Below, piece by piece: positions 1 to 10,239 of a DNA stretch of 64,000 nt. The stretch is from assembly GCF_001949145.1 (NCBI RefSeq), contig NW_019091609.1, forward strand, positions 129,964 through 193,963. The letters are read 5' to 3'. This stretch comes from Acanthaster planci. Lineage: Eukaryota; Echinodermata; Asteroidea; Valvatida; Acanthasteridae. Both the position numbers and the translations under genes were made by a program. Under the pieces are notes generated by a model, which was given only the letters and a program-made list of their open reading frames with translations, had not been told where the DNA came from and made no database searches. Within the stretch, counting starts at the first letter, position 1. Every line of letters begins with the position of its first letter.

Positions 1-1
1 G

Positions 2-214
2 GACAAGTACGGCCTCTGGCTAGATTTCAGAAGTTCCGACAACAATTCTGCACACGGATTGGGTAGACCGCTTGGGGGAGGCGGAGACATTTCAATTCAA
101 ATGGAAAGAGCTGCAGAGATGGCTGGGGCTTTGATAACGTACGTGTTTCTAGTAATGAACCTGCAATTGACAGTGGAGGAAAGGAATTTTAAGAGCTTGG
201 TTTACGAAGTCTAG
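2..214 (+). pseudogene. Major capsid protein C-terminus (fossil part)
   Basis: The first frame of the window reads as the last ~70 residues of a Polinton/adintovirus-type major capsid protein. It shows a DKYGLWLDFRSSD stretch, an HG-containing turn, and a closing hydrophobic strand (GALITYVFLVMNLQLTVEE) ending near a VY terminus. This layout is characteristic of the second jelly-roll's end in that family. The rest of the gene lies before the window. It sits directly upstream of the ATPase remnant, a gene order seen in these elements. The assignment is by remembered motif, so it is moderately sure. Confidence 0.62.
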
Positions 215-239
215 TTAAAGTTTAAAGCCGGTTTAAAGT

Positions 240-550
240 AAAATGAACGGGAACATGTATAAAAATCCTTAATCGTGGGTAAAACAGGTAGCGGTAAAAC
301 ACAGTGGATTCTGGACCTTTTGGAAACTGAATATTGGTTCACATTTGAATCGATCGTGATAATTTGCCCCACGTTATTTAAGAACAAGACTTATTTAGAA
401 AGGCTGTGGATATATACAGACGAAAATGTGTCTATGTGATTTAGATTGAGAGAAGTTAGGACTTGACGAGGCGACTGATCTTTATCAGAAAGCCTTTGAT
501 GGTGTAAACACGCTTTTTATCGTGGATGATTGCGCCTCGCAACAAGTGTC
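240..550 (+). pseudogene. FtsK/HerA-type packaging ATPase remnant (fossil part)
   Basis: A Walker A P-loop (VGKTGSGKTQ) is visible near 274-303, followed by an ICPT strand. A Walker B-like TLFIVDDC stretch lies near 511-534. These are the hallmarks of the A32/FtsK-HerA genome-packaging ATPases of Polintons and adintoviruses. It lies just after the capsid end and runs into the HNH-type frame. Only a small part of a normal ATPase (usually above 200 residues) is recognisable and the copy is broken. Confidence 0.6.
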
Positions 551-990
551 CCCATGGTCGGCAGAAGAGGCTGTGTATAGAGTATAAAGGGACAGGTATT
601 TGTGGACACGAGAAACAAAGATATGGCTGCAAATTGTGCAACGATCCTATAGAGGTAACAATTCATGACTGGATTAAGAATTGCCGCCAAAACGACAAGA
701 AGTATAACAGATTCGATCCTGACCATTTTGTAGACACAGACTTTTGCCGCAGGTTAATAGAAGATTACGAATTCTGCTTCTACAAAGATTGTAAAATAAA
801 GCTCCAGTTCTCAGAGCGTAAATCAGACTTATGCACCATTGAGCGGTTAGACAATAAAATTGGCCACATTGAATCAAATTGTGTCATCTGTTGTTTGAGT
901 TGCAACCACAAGAGGAAGTCTGATAAGCTAGTTGAAAGCAAACTTGAGCTAACTGATAAGCTAGTTGAAAACAAACTTGAACTAAATTGA
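526..990 (+). pseudogene. HNH-type zinc endonuclease-like protein (fossil part)
   Basis: About 150 residues. The first third carries paired Cys/His motifs (KCPHGRQK, then GICGHEKQRYGCKLC) like the short zinc repeats found in proteins of large DNA viruses and Polintons. The last third has a CFYKDC knuckle, then TIERLDNKIGH, then NCVICCLSCNHKR, which is the classic beta-beta-alpha HNH/endonuclease VII arrangement with zinc cysteines and the metal-binding His. The C-terminus ends in a tandem duplication (DKLVESKLELT, DKLVENKLELN). It overlaps the ATPase remnant in another frame, which suggests a rearranged junction. Likely role in the live element: DNA cleavage, substrate unknown. Confidence 0.6.
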
Positions 991-1232
991 ACTAACTAAT
1001 GAGCTAGCTTGAACTAGTTACTATTTGTTAAAGATTTGTTCAAATTTGCTGTAACTGGGCTGTCATAGTCCAGTTACAGCTTTCTTAAGTTCAGTTTTAA
1101 GTACAGAGCATCAATGTTACAATTCATTTAAGTAGTTATCAAGCTAGTTATTGCAGTTAACTTGACCTATTACACCTGCGAGTACCTACGTGTCAAGGAA
1201 ATATTTAACAACTTAAAAACATACATATTAAA

Positions 1233-1702
1233 ATGGACGATATTAAAAGCATCCTTGCCAATCCGCACAAACCACAGAACCTAAACCAAACGTCAAAAAC
1301 CGACTCCGTTCAGTTGTAGCGTCAGGTGAGTCCAAGAAATACCTAGGCAAAGAGTATTCTGTCAAGGATATTGAAGCCCTTACCCCTGCAGAACAGGAAA
1401 AACTGTTTACCTTGTACGAAGTAAAATTCAGCAAAGAAATTGTGAAAACTCTGGGCGGCTCCATTTTTAGTGTATACGCCAGACTTTTAGGCATTGCTAC
1501 ATCGATAGAATTTCTAGGTTTCGAAAAGTATGTGAAGTTGGAAGATGATCTGACTAAAAATTTAAACAACGACCCCATCGTAAGTCAAACAATGGGCCAT
1601 TTTTTTAAGCGAACTTTGTTACAAGTACAGCACGTACCAATCACCTTTGGTAGCAACCGTAACTACAACCAAACATTTGGCTATCAGCAAAAATCAGTCT
1701 AG
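1233..1702 (+). pseudogene. Unassigned structural-type frame (fossil part)
   Basis: Begins at ATG (MDDIKSILANP) and continues as a soluble, helical sequence including YLGKEYSVKDIEALTPAEQ and a region rich in charged residues (GFEKYVKLEDDLTKNLN). I do not recognise the family. Its place between the HNH-type gene and a membrane-protein-like frame, with short spacers, suggests a virion or assembly gene of the element. Broken. Confidence 0.4.
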
Positions 1703-1713
1703 TATAAAAGAAC

Positions 1714-2102
1714 ATGTCAACAGAAGAACAAGTATCACAGGCAGCGACTTCAACACCAGCCAACAATCCGGTGAAAAAGCAGGTGCAGACAGTCACCAAG
1801 AGTAAAACCCCAAGCGAATAGAACAGGGCAAAAAGCTGGCAGAACATAACAAAAAGATGAAGCAACAATTGGCTAAAATGAAAGCGGGTGAACATAAACC
1901 TGGGGCAAAGCCGGAAAGTAAGTTCTACTCTGACACCCTTTTCGCAGCAAATAGAAACCTGATTCTTGGTGGTTTAGTAGTGGGGGAATTGCCTTTTATT
2001 TATTTTTGAAAAAGAAGCCTGCAGCATCCCTTTTACAACCGGTTCAAGCTAAAGCAACAGACCAAAAAGTCCTAGGCCAAGAAGTTCTGGACATGGAGTA
2101 AG
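1714..2102 (+). pseudogene. Basic, low-complexity frame with a hydrophobic segment (fossil part)
   Basis: The start reads MSTEEQVSQAATSTP, followed by a Lys/Gln/Thr-rich stretch and, further on, a short hydrophobic run that could be a membrane anchor. No known domain. It could be a minor virion or DNA-binding protein; nothing in the sequence decides this. Confidence 0.3.
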
Positions 2103-2138
2103 TTTAAACCGGTAATTTTAAAAACCTATTTAATAAGA

Positions 2139-2384
2139 ATGGGTAACGCAAATATCAACATAAACAGGATTGCCAATACGGTCTATCACAGTGCTGTAGT
2201 TCCGGCAATTTCAATGGGTTATGCCATGCTCGGTAAAAGGCTATTGAAAATTAAACCACCAGGTTTGGGTCGGTTGTCGGTAGAAGACATAGCAAAAATG
2301 ACCGTGCTCGTCAGTGGTACATTAACTACCCAGGCTTGGCTAGTGGCACAAGGTGTCTTACCCGCCAGTTTACCCTCTAGTTAA
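2139..2384 (+). pseudogene. Small 81-residue protein, unknown (fossil part)
   Basis: An 81-residue frame starting MGNANININRIANTVYHS. The N-terminal MGN resembles a myristoylation signal, but this is only a possibility. A Gly/Ala-rich hydrophobic centre (VVPAISMGYAMLG) and a second one (VLVSGTLTTQAWLVAQG) suggest a small membrane-associated protein. It is preceded by the T/A-rich spacer motif that recurs before other frames of this element. Family not recognised. Confidence 0.4.
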
Positions 2385-2435
2385 AGTAAGTTTAAAAACC
2401 AGTTTATTTTAAAGTAAAGTAAAAGTACAAGTAAA

Positions 2436-3573
2436 ATGGCAGGAGGATTTGACTCGGAAGAGATACCCCTTGACGAAATCGACAAAGAACAAGATCAAGT
2501 CGAAAAAGACTTAGGTTGGGATAATACCTGTGACACAACGCGAGAAGAAACGTCATTTGTAGAAGGCCAAAGACTAGCCTTGTCAGATCTTAGCATTAAC
2601 TGAAGATAAAATAAATGAATTTTATGACGCGATTGAAAAAGAAACTGTGTATGAACCAACGGTTAGGGATCCAAACATCTTTGAACTCCATAGTAAAGAC
2701 CAGCTGTATGTCAAGTTTGAAGGCAAAAAGTTCTTCTTACATATGAAAAAAAACAACAGTAGGTTTCTTAGTCTAAGTACCATCAAAAGTACAACAAACA
2801 CAGATTTTGTCAGACGCGTTTTAGGTTTCTCTGACTACGTTACCGATAAAACAAAACAAGAAGTGGCCAAAGTGAGTCATAGACTTGCAGAGCTTCACCC
2901 TGAAAGCGTAGAATTAATAGAACTTCCTCAAGAAGCCGATTGAGCAAGCAACATTGTAGAAGACCTCACCCGAGGCGTAGACGTCCAAACAGAAGAATTA
3001 AACTATAGAGAAGTAGTCGCTTTAGATCAGTCTCTACAAACCGTCAAAGGAGAATTGATTTTAAACCAGGGTAAATTAGACAAGTTGGACGCAAAGATTC
3101 ATGAGGTTAAGAACGAGTTAGAAGAAGCGGCTTTGGAAGGAGAAGGTGCAGAACTTCAACGACAGTTGAGCAATTTAGAAGCCCAAAGGTTAGGTAGGTT
3201 AGAGATCATTAATAGAAACACCGATCAGCTTCGGAGCCAAATCAATCGCATCAAAGAAACCATTTCAGCTATAATGGGCAGTGATTTAACTTTATGCAAA
3301 AAGGTTCAAACTTTGTTTAAAGAGCAAGGCGTCATGATTGTGGGTATATTGTCAGCGATAGGTTTAGCCATTAGTACCTTAGTCAGTTCTATCGTAGCTG
3401 GCGTTAGAGCCATTGGAACTCCTACACCTGTGCCTGGGCCTAAACCACCTGTACCCCCATCCAAAGGAGGTGTAACCGACTGGATTAAACGGCAATTGCA
3501 AAATTTGGCAAACATGTTGAAGAAATTGGGTTTGTCTGCTTTGGGTGCATTGGTATCATTGGTAGGGTATTAA
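2436..3573 (+). pseudogene. Coiled-coil and membrane-segment protein region (fossil part)
   Basis: Several consecutive frames in the same direction. The first part is acidic (MAGGFDSEEIPLDEIDKEQD). The middle (2647-2943) is a globular domain with FELHSKDQLYVKFEGKKFFL. The last (3055-3573) is a strong coiled coil rich in Leu/Glu/Lys, then a long hydrophobic segment (MIVGILSAIGLAIS onward), a Pro-rich linker (TPTPVPGPKPPVPPSKGG) and a second hydrophobic end. I recall similar proteins in cnidarian Polinton-like elements but have no function for them. Broken. Confidence 0.42.
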
Positions 3574-3776
3574 GCTGGCTTTTTAATGTGGTGAGTAAAG
3601 CGGTGGGTTGGGCTGCCAAACATTCATGGGCTTTGATGGTGGGTGCCGGTGTTTTAATTTGAGTTACATGCAGACGATGTAGGCTGGTGTGGAAGGTTTG
3701 ACTTGGCGGATAAATTTTCGGTGGACCAAAAAAATTAAACCCCTCTTCAAATCTGAGGAGGGTTTTTTCATGTCTT

Positions 3777-4028
3777 TTACTTTTGGTTTAAGACAAAATT
3801 AGGTTTCAAGTTAAGACTTTGTACAGGGTGCTTTGCTGCGGGTAAAGGGGCTGCAGGCTCTGATTCTGGTTCTGGTTCTTCAAAATCTGGTTCTTCTTCT
3901 ATGCTCGAATTTAAACTTGGAGTGTAGCCCGTCTTCATATCTTTGGTCGCGATTTGCAAATTATTGTTGTATCCCTCAAATGTTCCGATTCTCAGGTCCA
4001 TGTCTGACGGCACCAAATAAATAAACAA
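3777..4028 (-). pseudogene. Acidic 83-residue frame, unknown (fossil part)
   Basis: A short - strand frame at the convergent junction, just past the A-rich stretch near 3730. It contains a run of Glu/Pro dipeptides (EEEPDFEEPEPESEP), like tail regions of virion proteins. No family recognised. Confidence 0.3.
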
Positions 4029-4163
4029 AGTTTAAAGGCATTTTTTTGTACTGTAAAGAATCTTGAAATTGGTCTATACTTTATTCAAGGTCGGGCTCCG
4101 AGTTTATTAAAGACTCCACTATAGCAACAAACTACTGTTGAGCATCTAAACTGGTGCCGGGGG

Positions 4164-4915
4164 CTAAAACGCTTGTCTTTGTCTGAGCTTGGGCTCCCAA
4201 GCATAAGCTCTAATCAATTCGTTTACGTTAATGATTCCCGTGTCTGTCAAGCTTGATTTCTTAAAATCCCACCAAGTCAGAATAACAGCATCCGATTGTT
4301 GGATCCAAGTTACAGTATAGGTACTCGCGTGACCCGAGCCTTTAGGCGGTTTAGCCCAACCGAAGCCCATAAAAGTAGATCCTGCATATTTGCCGTTTAT
4401 TACGTGTAAATCTTAGGGGTCGTAGTTTTTGCCCGGGACTGGGACGTATCCGTTATTGTAATAATAGGCTGTGCCATATCCGTTTGATACAGTGTGCGTT
4501 GTTTGTTTAAATGGCTTGCTTGGATCAACGTTAAACAGTCGACAAGTGTCTATGAACTTCCAATGATCGTAATTGTTTTGCAGCGCATCAAAGATGTTGT
4601 TGCTTGGGATAGGCATCACGCACTCATTGAGGATCTTTCTCACCGTGTAATACACGTGGAAGTTAAACAGCGCTGATACGTACGGGGTGGAATCAGACAA
4701 TAAATCAAAACCCACCCCACATGCTGTCGTTGCATAATACATCGCAAATTAAACTGGTTCTGGTAAAATGATATTGGGTCTGTCGTCCAACAGTTGATGG
4801 CTTCGTCTGTTTTAACTCTTGGTAACTTGTACACCAAGGTTAAATTTGGAAATTTGGCTGAAAACCTGTTATCTTTATTGACTACGATTGCTAATTGACT
4901 AAAGTTGGCTCCCAT
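4164..4915 (-). pseudogene. Unnamed conserved protein, possible capsid-associated (fossil part)
   Basis: Consecutive - strand frames starting at MGANFSQLAIVVNKDNRFS near 4915. They contain aromatic- and Asn/Gly-rich beta-strand-like segments (NGYGTAYYYNNGYVPVPG; IQQSDAVILTWWDF) and end near DTGIINVNELIRAYAWEP. The beta-rich composition fits a structural protein, and similar text occurs in cnidarian Polinton-like loci as I remember them, but I cannot assign a capsid class. Broken. Confidence 0.4.
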
Positions 4916-5140
4916 CTTTTATTTTAAAGGGTTTAAAAGGGGGCACCGTAGGTTTTACTGCGGGTGGTTGGTCTTCCAAAAACCGGACAGACTTGGTCAA
5001 AGTTATTTGCAAATTTTTTTTCCTAAGGTCTTTTTTAAAAAACTGCCGCCCTTTCGTTGACTTAAGTTTCTGCCTTTGCTTGCACTTGACGCTCAAATTC
5101 GGCTTTGTCCATTGTTTTAGCTTTTTGAACGAGCTTGGTA
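4899..5140 (-). pseudogene. Basic frame, unknown (fossil part)
   Basis: About 65-80 residues, rich in Lys/Arg/Gln (KCKQRQKLKSTKGRQFFKK). It overlaps the start of the next - strand gene. Likely nucleic-acid binding by composition only. Confidence 0.28.
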
Positions 5141-5173
5141 CTTGTCTTTGATCTAATGTGCTCTTTCATTTCA

Positions 5174-5605
5174 TTAAGCTTTTTCTGTTCGGACAAAATT
5201 AAGACAATTCTTCTTGAGAAGTACCGCCATCTTCGATTGCGTGTGATACATATTCGTCAATGGTCTTTTATTTGGCATCTGCGAGCACGCAAATTTCATT
5301 GTGCTTTTGTGGGCCAACCTGTGACTGGCATACTTTAACATTGCGTAGGCACCAAATGCACCGATAGCGGGGATTCCGACGGCGGCAGATGTAGCACCTA
5401 TCGTTTCAACTCCGTATTGCATGTAATTGAGCACGGTTAATACATGTTTAATCTTTTTGTAAGAAGTTTCTCTGGCGTCGTGTTCCCTTAAAATCTGGCC
5501 GCGTATGTCTTCTATCTTTTGAAGGTGGTAGACTTTAGTTTCTGTCTGTTCAGCTGAGTTTAACTCTAGCCTGGGGTAAATGTTTGACTCGATGTTTGTT
5601 GTCAT
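5174..5605 (-). pseudogene. Coiled-coil protein with Gly/Ala membrane segment (fossil part)
   Basis: Starts MTTNIESNIYPRLELN. A helical, charged N-terminal half (KIEDIRGQILREHDARET) is followed by a Gly/Ala-rich hydrophobic stretch (GATSAAVGIPAIGAFGAYAM). This two-part pattern, coiled coil then small-residue membrane hairpin, recurs in uncharacterised proteins of cnidarian Polinton-like elements as I recall them. Role unknown. Confidence 0.42.
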
Positions 5606-5689
5606 CTTTTTTATTATATACGCGTTTTAAAAGTCTAGCTCGAGGCGGTTAAAAGGTCTAGCTCAAGTAAAATTTTGCCGGCATTATTC

Positions 5690-6400
5690 AAGAGCTCACC
5701 TCATTCGTTTCTCAACAAAAATTAAAAACTCACTATATGGTCATTTACAAGTTGTTTAGCTGTAGCTTTGCTTGTGTCTGACACGCTACACAACATATAT
5801 GAAGGTTGTCCATTGAAATAATTAAAGTGATTGTTTATTTGCCAGCAGTGTAACCAAAAATCTTCACAATTGTTGTTTATTTTACCCACATAAATCATGT
5901 TTAGGGCAATCCTGTCTTGTGGCAGTTTAAAAATGGTCCAATTTCTTCACCCAATTCCAGTTTGAGATTTGGGTCTGTTACCATCAGTGAAATCAAACCA
6001 CCACTGTGAAGGTTAAAACTCACGCCCGGAATGGCGTTTAAAATAAAATCAAACCAATCCACATTGTAAAACCTGTGAGTTATGACAATGACTCCTGATT
6101 TTTTAGCCTGTGAAAGCTTTTCTTTTTTTCTCTTTTGTGCAATTGTCGTAAAAGTTGTTTTTTTATTACCTGATAAATATATAATTCCATGAATTGCTGT
6201 CAAGATTTTGTTAACTCTTGATGTATCTATGTTTGACCTATTAGGGAAAGAACTTTCGATTATAATATTTTTGTAATCCTCTCTGTTTTTGGTAACTAAA
6301 TTTCCTTTAGAAATAAATCTTTGAAAATGTGTCGTATTTCTGTATAGCCTTTTATTTTATGTTCAGCTGTTATATATATAGTAATTATTCTCCCGACGAC
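5690..6400 (-). other. Unassigned - strand coding-like stretch
   Basis: The - strand contains a frame (5901-6203) with SGVIVITHRFYNVDWFDF and further coding-like text toward 5700. Family not recognised. It may be another gene of the Polinton-like block or unrelated. The right part is A/T-rich with a TATATATA run near 6371. Confidence 0.3.
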
Positions 6401-7078
6401 ACATTGACAACGCATAACCACTGGAGTTTCTTGGGCATAGTTTTTCAAGCCGTCAATTTATTTCTTTTCCTTTAAATTTGCATATAGAATAGGGGCACAC
6501 TTGCCCCAAAACTTGCCACGCTAGGCATCCTTGGCACGCTTGCCACTAATCCACTGTGTGTATCCACCGTTCGCATTTACAGTTGGACACTAACCCCACC
6601 TGAACTCGTAGGTGCTAGTCACAGTGTTTCAATCTGTCACGAGACTTAAACTACTATGCAAATTGTTTGCACATACGGTTGGAATAAGCCCCACCAGAAT
6701 AAGAGGGTGCTTGGTGTGTATTCCTCAACATTAACACAAGTATGATGAACATGCTCAAAACTTAAAACCTTGAAAACTGCTTAATGTATTCCTTTAGTAT
6801 GAAAAGAGGCCCTGCCCGTCGCTCCCAGCGAATTTCTGCCAAACGCGCGACGCGCGCCCCACTGGGACGATCGGCAGCGACCACCACCCACCCGAGAAAA
6901 CACTTAACAAATGAGCCTGCGGTTGTATTATCCTTTTAATGCCTAAATGCTGCTGCAATGCAGTCTCAGAGATTAGCCCGAAAATGGGCATTACCGGAGT
7001 CCGAAAGATGAACCCCATCGTAACGGAAAAGGGAAAAATCCGACCATTAAAATTGTTGGTGGTGGAGAACCGATGCCC

Positions 7079-7585
7079 TTATTCAGCGGCTGAGAGAATG
7101 CTCCCAATAACAGCATGCTGTTTCTTCTTTATTTTAGATGGCTGAGTTGCCCCAAAATAACATGCCCAGGGCATTATGTCCGACCAGACTAAGTGGGCCT
7201 CGGGATACGTCGTGCAGCATTCTTTCATCAATAAGGCGAAGCGCTGGCATATTGAGAAAAAATCTGTACCGACCAAATCATTGGTTCCAATGTGTACTAT
7301 TAACATGGCTGGGCGATGCCAGCGGCCCTGTAACTCCAAAAGTAATTTTGTTACATCATCATAACGGGCTCCCCCTTGACCATACCAGTGCACTTGCGCC
7401 CTACTCCCTAGACTGGTTGCTGCCCTACAAACAATGGAGTCGCCAATGATCCACACATCCCCTGTAAACAAGGGGAGTAAAACAAGAAAGAAAATACAGT
7501 GTAAGATTTGAGATCCAAGGTGATCGAATATTGATTCCCTTAAACCGTGGGAAGGTGACAATGAACTAACGGGCAGATGTAACAC
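7079..7585 (-). pseudogene. SGNH-hydrolase-like domain of the Ngaro-like element (fossil part)
   Basis: Contains VWIIGDSIV (block I GDS motif) and LIVHIGTNDLVG (block III GxND motif), characteristic of SGNH/GDSL hydrolases. This domain is known in Ngaro-type DIRS elements, placed after the recombinase as here. Further - strand text down to ~6800 (VFSGGWWSLPIVP) resembles the domain's tail in that group. The biological role in the transposon is not known. Confidence 0.6.
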
Positions 7586-8443
7586 TGTACTGCCTCAGAA
7601 CGCCACCGCCCCATTGCTTTTATTTCATCCAGGGAGAACCCTAATGCTGAAGCAGTGAATGCAGCGCCAATGCAAAATGAATATGCGCTAAACGGCAATG
7701 CCCCTAGACCCAAAAATGAGAGCACTTTCTTCAACATGGCGTTAAATTGGTATTGGGTAAGGGGAGCCCCCCGAAATGGCAGAAAAACCCACCAGGTAGT
7801 CTCGGTCGAACATGCACATATGATTGCAGCGCACAGACTGGACATATCTCTTCATCCGCTGAACTGGCTAATCTAATCGCCTGAGGAGGATCCACTTGAT
7901 TATTCTTTGTGTGCCGCAGATTGATCAAGACAAATGCATCAGCCTTTCCCAAGTCATAAACTTGTACATCTGAGGCGAAGAGAAGTGAGTTCTGGATGTG
8001 GTTCCCTGAATTAGCGGCAAACTCGCCAATGCGCATAAATCCGAAAAATGCAGAAAAAATGCAGAAAGGTGTGACCTCATACCGGTCGCTGCAAACCGAC
8101 GGTAGTGCTTGAACACAACGTGTCAACAACGGCAATGTTAGCGGCAAACGCTTATCCTTCAATAAGTTATCTCTGCAACAACCTGTAAGTAGCTTCATAA
8201 CTAAAAATCGCTGGTTGGATCTGGCCAACCTTGAATCTTATGATGGTAGCCTACCCCAGAAACGTATGTAGCAATGGTGGTTGGGGCTAGCCGTTGAAGT
8301 GAGAGCCAAGCAATAAATCTCCTCACACTCTCTGGTGAGGCAGGGAGGGGCACGTTTGAACAGTGAGAACAAAAAGTACAAAATGCATGCCATCCCGTCT
8401 GGTAAGCCTTCTGCGTATTTGAAGCTGACGCTGCAGTTAACAA
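7540..8443 (-). pseudogene. Tyrosine recombinase of the Ngaro/DIRS-like element (fossil part)
   Basis: Starts with the N-terminal SAM-like core (NTQKAYQTGWHAFCTFC; SPESVRRFIAWLSLQ), then a catalytic domain with FFGFMRIGEFAANS carrying the first Arg, LINLRHTKNNQ, and a C-terminal block with MGRWRSEAVQCYI. The pattern is that of DIRS-group tyrosine recombinases, which integrate a circular cDNA. The copy is broken. Confidence 0.75.
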
Positions 8444-8462
8444 CCGTTTTTCTCACCTGCTA

Positions 8463-9089
8463 TCAAGCTTGGTGAAGGCTGGGGACAGGCGTCATTGACC
8501 GGTCCACACGTGGAGCTAATGCACGGAAACGAGCCATCTGGAAACGAGACAGGGAATCTGTAATGTCATTGCTTATACGCGGGATATGGACTGCCTTAAA
8601 TGTAATATTATACCGCAGACACTGACATACGAACTGCCTTACAAAATGCATGATTCGATCACAACTAGAGGATTAGTTATTGATAATGTGCACCACTGCC
8701 TCATTATCTGTCTGAAAACGCACCCGCTGGTTTGCTAGATAGGGGGCCCAGCAATGCACAGCGACCACTAAAGGATAAAATTCGCAGTATGCAATTAAAG
8801 GTGTCAACAGCTCTGGGGACCACCTGCCTTGAAACCAGCGGCCACTAAAATAACCTCCAAAACCAATGCTCCCCGCAGCATCTGTAAATAACTCTAATGC
8901 ATCACTATCGAGCCAGCCCTGATCATGAAAGGGGGAAACTCCATTGAAATGTTCCAGAAATTCCAACCACATGAGCAAGTCAAGCTTAGCACCGGGAGAA
9001 AGGTGGACTTTTTGATGGGTTTTTTTAAGTTGCAAGTTAACCCGATCAAGCGCCGCATAAAGGCTCAGCCTGGAGTGACAGCCCAACAC
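8463..9089 (-). pseudogene. RNase H domain of the Ngaro/DIRS-like element (fossil part)
   Basis: Contains LFTDAAGSIGFGGYF (first catalytic Asp region), ELxPLVVAVHCWAPYLANQ-type text, the RFQTDNEAVVHIIN block, and downstream the DIRS-specific HIPRISNDITDSLSRFQ linker. These are the usual RNase H/linker landmarks of DIRS-group elements. It lies directly upstream of the recombinase on the same strand. Confidence 0.75.
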
Positions 9090-9120
9090 ACAAAATTTAG
9101 TGAACCGACTATGGACTGAA

Positions 9121-10239
9121 TTTCTTTGAGCGATAACTTCTTTACACTTACAAAATTAAAAAAAAAAAAATGAATGCCGATGTCTTTTCTGTCTTCACAA
9201 ACCATCTTTCAACAACCTTTTCTAATGTTAAAATGCTTGTTTTTATATGTTTTCCTACTTCATTTGCAATGTTTGAAAAGAAATTTCTGTCATTTTCATG
9301 AGTTCCACTTGCGTTTTGCAGTCGCAGTTGTGAAATTTTGTGCGCAAAGCTCAATTCATGAAAGTAAAGCTGCGCTGGTTCCCACCACATCGCGCCCATG
9401 CAAAAGAACGCGAGATGGAAATGTGCTAACCAGTCTTTACGTCCCGGTCGCGAGTTGATTAAAACTACATTGGTGTCGTACACGCATGCAGCCATACAGC
9501 CGCATGTCAAAAAAACATTGATGTTGCAAGAGGATTTCTGCAAGTTAATTCACTGATATTGGTCTCTTGTATATGTATTTATTTACTGTGCCAAGTTCCT
9601 GCCATGGCACGTGGTTTATTGCCCGTCTGGATGCATCATGCATGCTTACCACACGATACATTGCTGGCCAGTTTTCCGTCGTGAATACCTGACTAACATT
9701 GCGTTATTTGTCCATAATTCTTGTGATTTCTCGACTGCTGAAATTGTACATATATCAAGACATGTTTGTATCACTGTTTGAGACAATATTTGAAAGCTTT
9801 CATCCCCATTCAGGCTATTACATCAGCACAACAAATTGACCAAACAAAATTCCGACCTACCGATACTATTTTTTTTAGAGGCATGTAGTCAGAAGTGGCT
9901 TGAACAGTGAAAAAGAATAGTGTGCACGTGCGGTATCATGCTGTACCGTGTGCTTTGCTCTACCGGTACTACAACCCACCAGTCCTCTCTGTTCATGGCG
10001 TTCACGGTCGCTTACCGCCCTATCGCACGAGCATCACGTTTCAAAAACACAAGTAAAAACACATCCATAACAACTCAGTTTTTGCAATATTGTATTTATT
10101 ATCATTTTTCGCTAGAATTTGTACGCAGGGCTGGTACTATTTCGAGGCTTAGCATATACTCGGGACCTGGGAAAATGCCGAGCACGTGGTGCAGAGAGCA
10201 GATTGCATTGTATGGAACGCCAAAGGGGACAAATGTTTA
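9121..10239. other. Intergenic/intronic sequence, nothing recognised
   Basis: Mostly A/T-rich sequence with an A12 run near 9159-9170. A 131-codon open frame on the - strand (9148-9543) has no recognisable domain. No exon, RNA gene or element was identified. Confidence 0.4.

Larger units (their letters stand above)
1..6400. mobile_element. Partial Polinton/adintovirus-like element (fossil)
   Basis: A block of closely packed viral-type reading frames, with + strand genes in about 1-3670 and - strand genes in about 3777-6240 that converge on an A/T-rich junction near 3730. The left end runs out of the window. The right end is unclear; Ngaro-like sequence begins near 6480. Identified parts are the C-terminus of a double-jelly-roll-type major capsid protein, a packaging ATPase remnant with Walker motifs and an HNH-type zinc protein. 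Several conserved-looking frames I cannot name accompany them. No polymerase B, protease or retroviral-type integrase was seen here, so this is only one side of an element. It is broken, with roughly ten or more breaks over the visible part, and is therefore an old, non-functional copy. The family call rests on the capsid and ATPase motifs recalled from memory, not on a search. Confidence 0.72.
6480..9120 (-). mobile_element. Ngaro/DIRS-like tyrosine-recombinase retrotransposon (fossil)
   Basis: On the - strand, reading from 9090 downward: RNase H domain, C-terminal RNase H linker with a HIPRISNDITDSLSRFQ motif, tyrosine recombinase, and an SGNH-hydrolase-like domain. That order is known for Ngaro-type DIRS elements. 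The reverse transcriptase is missing, so the 5' part is lost. The 6480-6790 stretch after the last coding piece has no frame and repeats short words (CTTGCC, TGGCACGCTTGCC), possibly the remains of split direct repeats. Broken, with roughly five to ten breaks. It is clearly older than an active copy and inserted into or beside the Polinton-like block. Confidence 0.75.
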
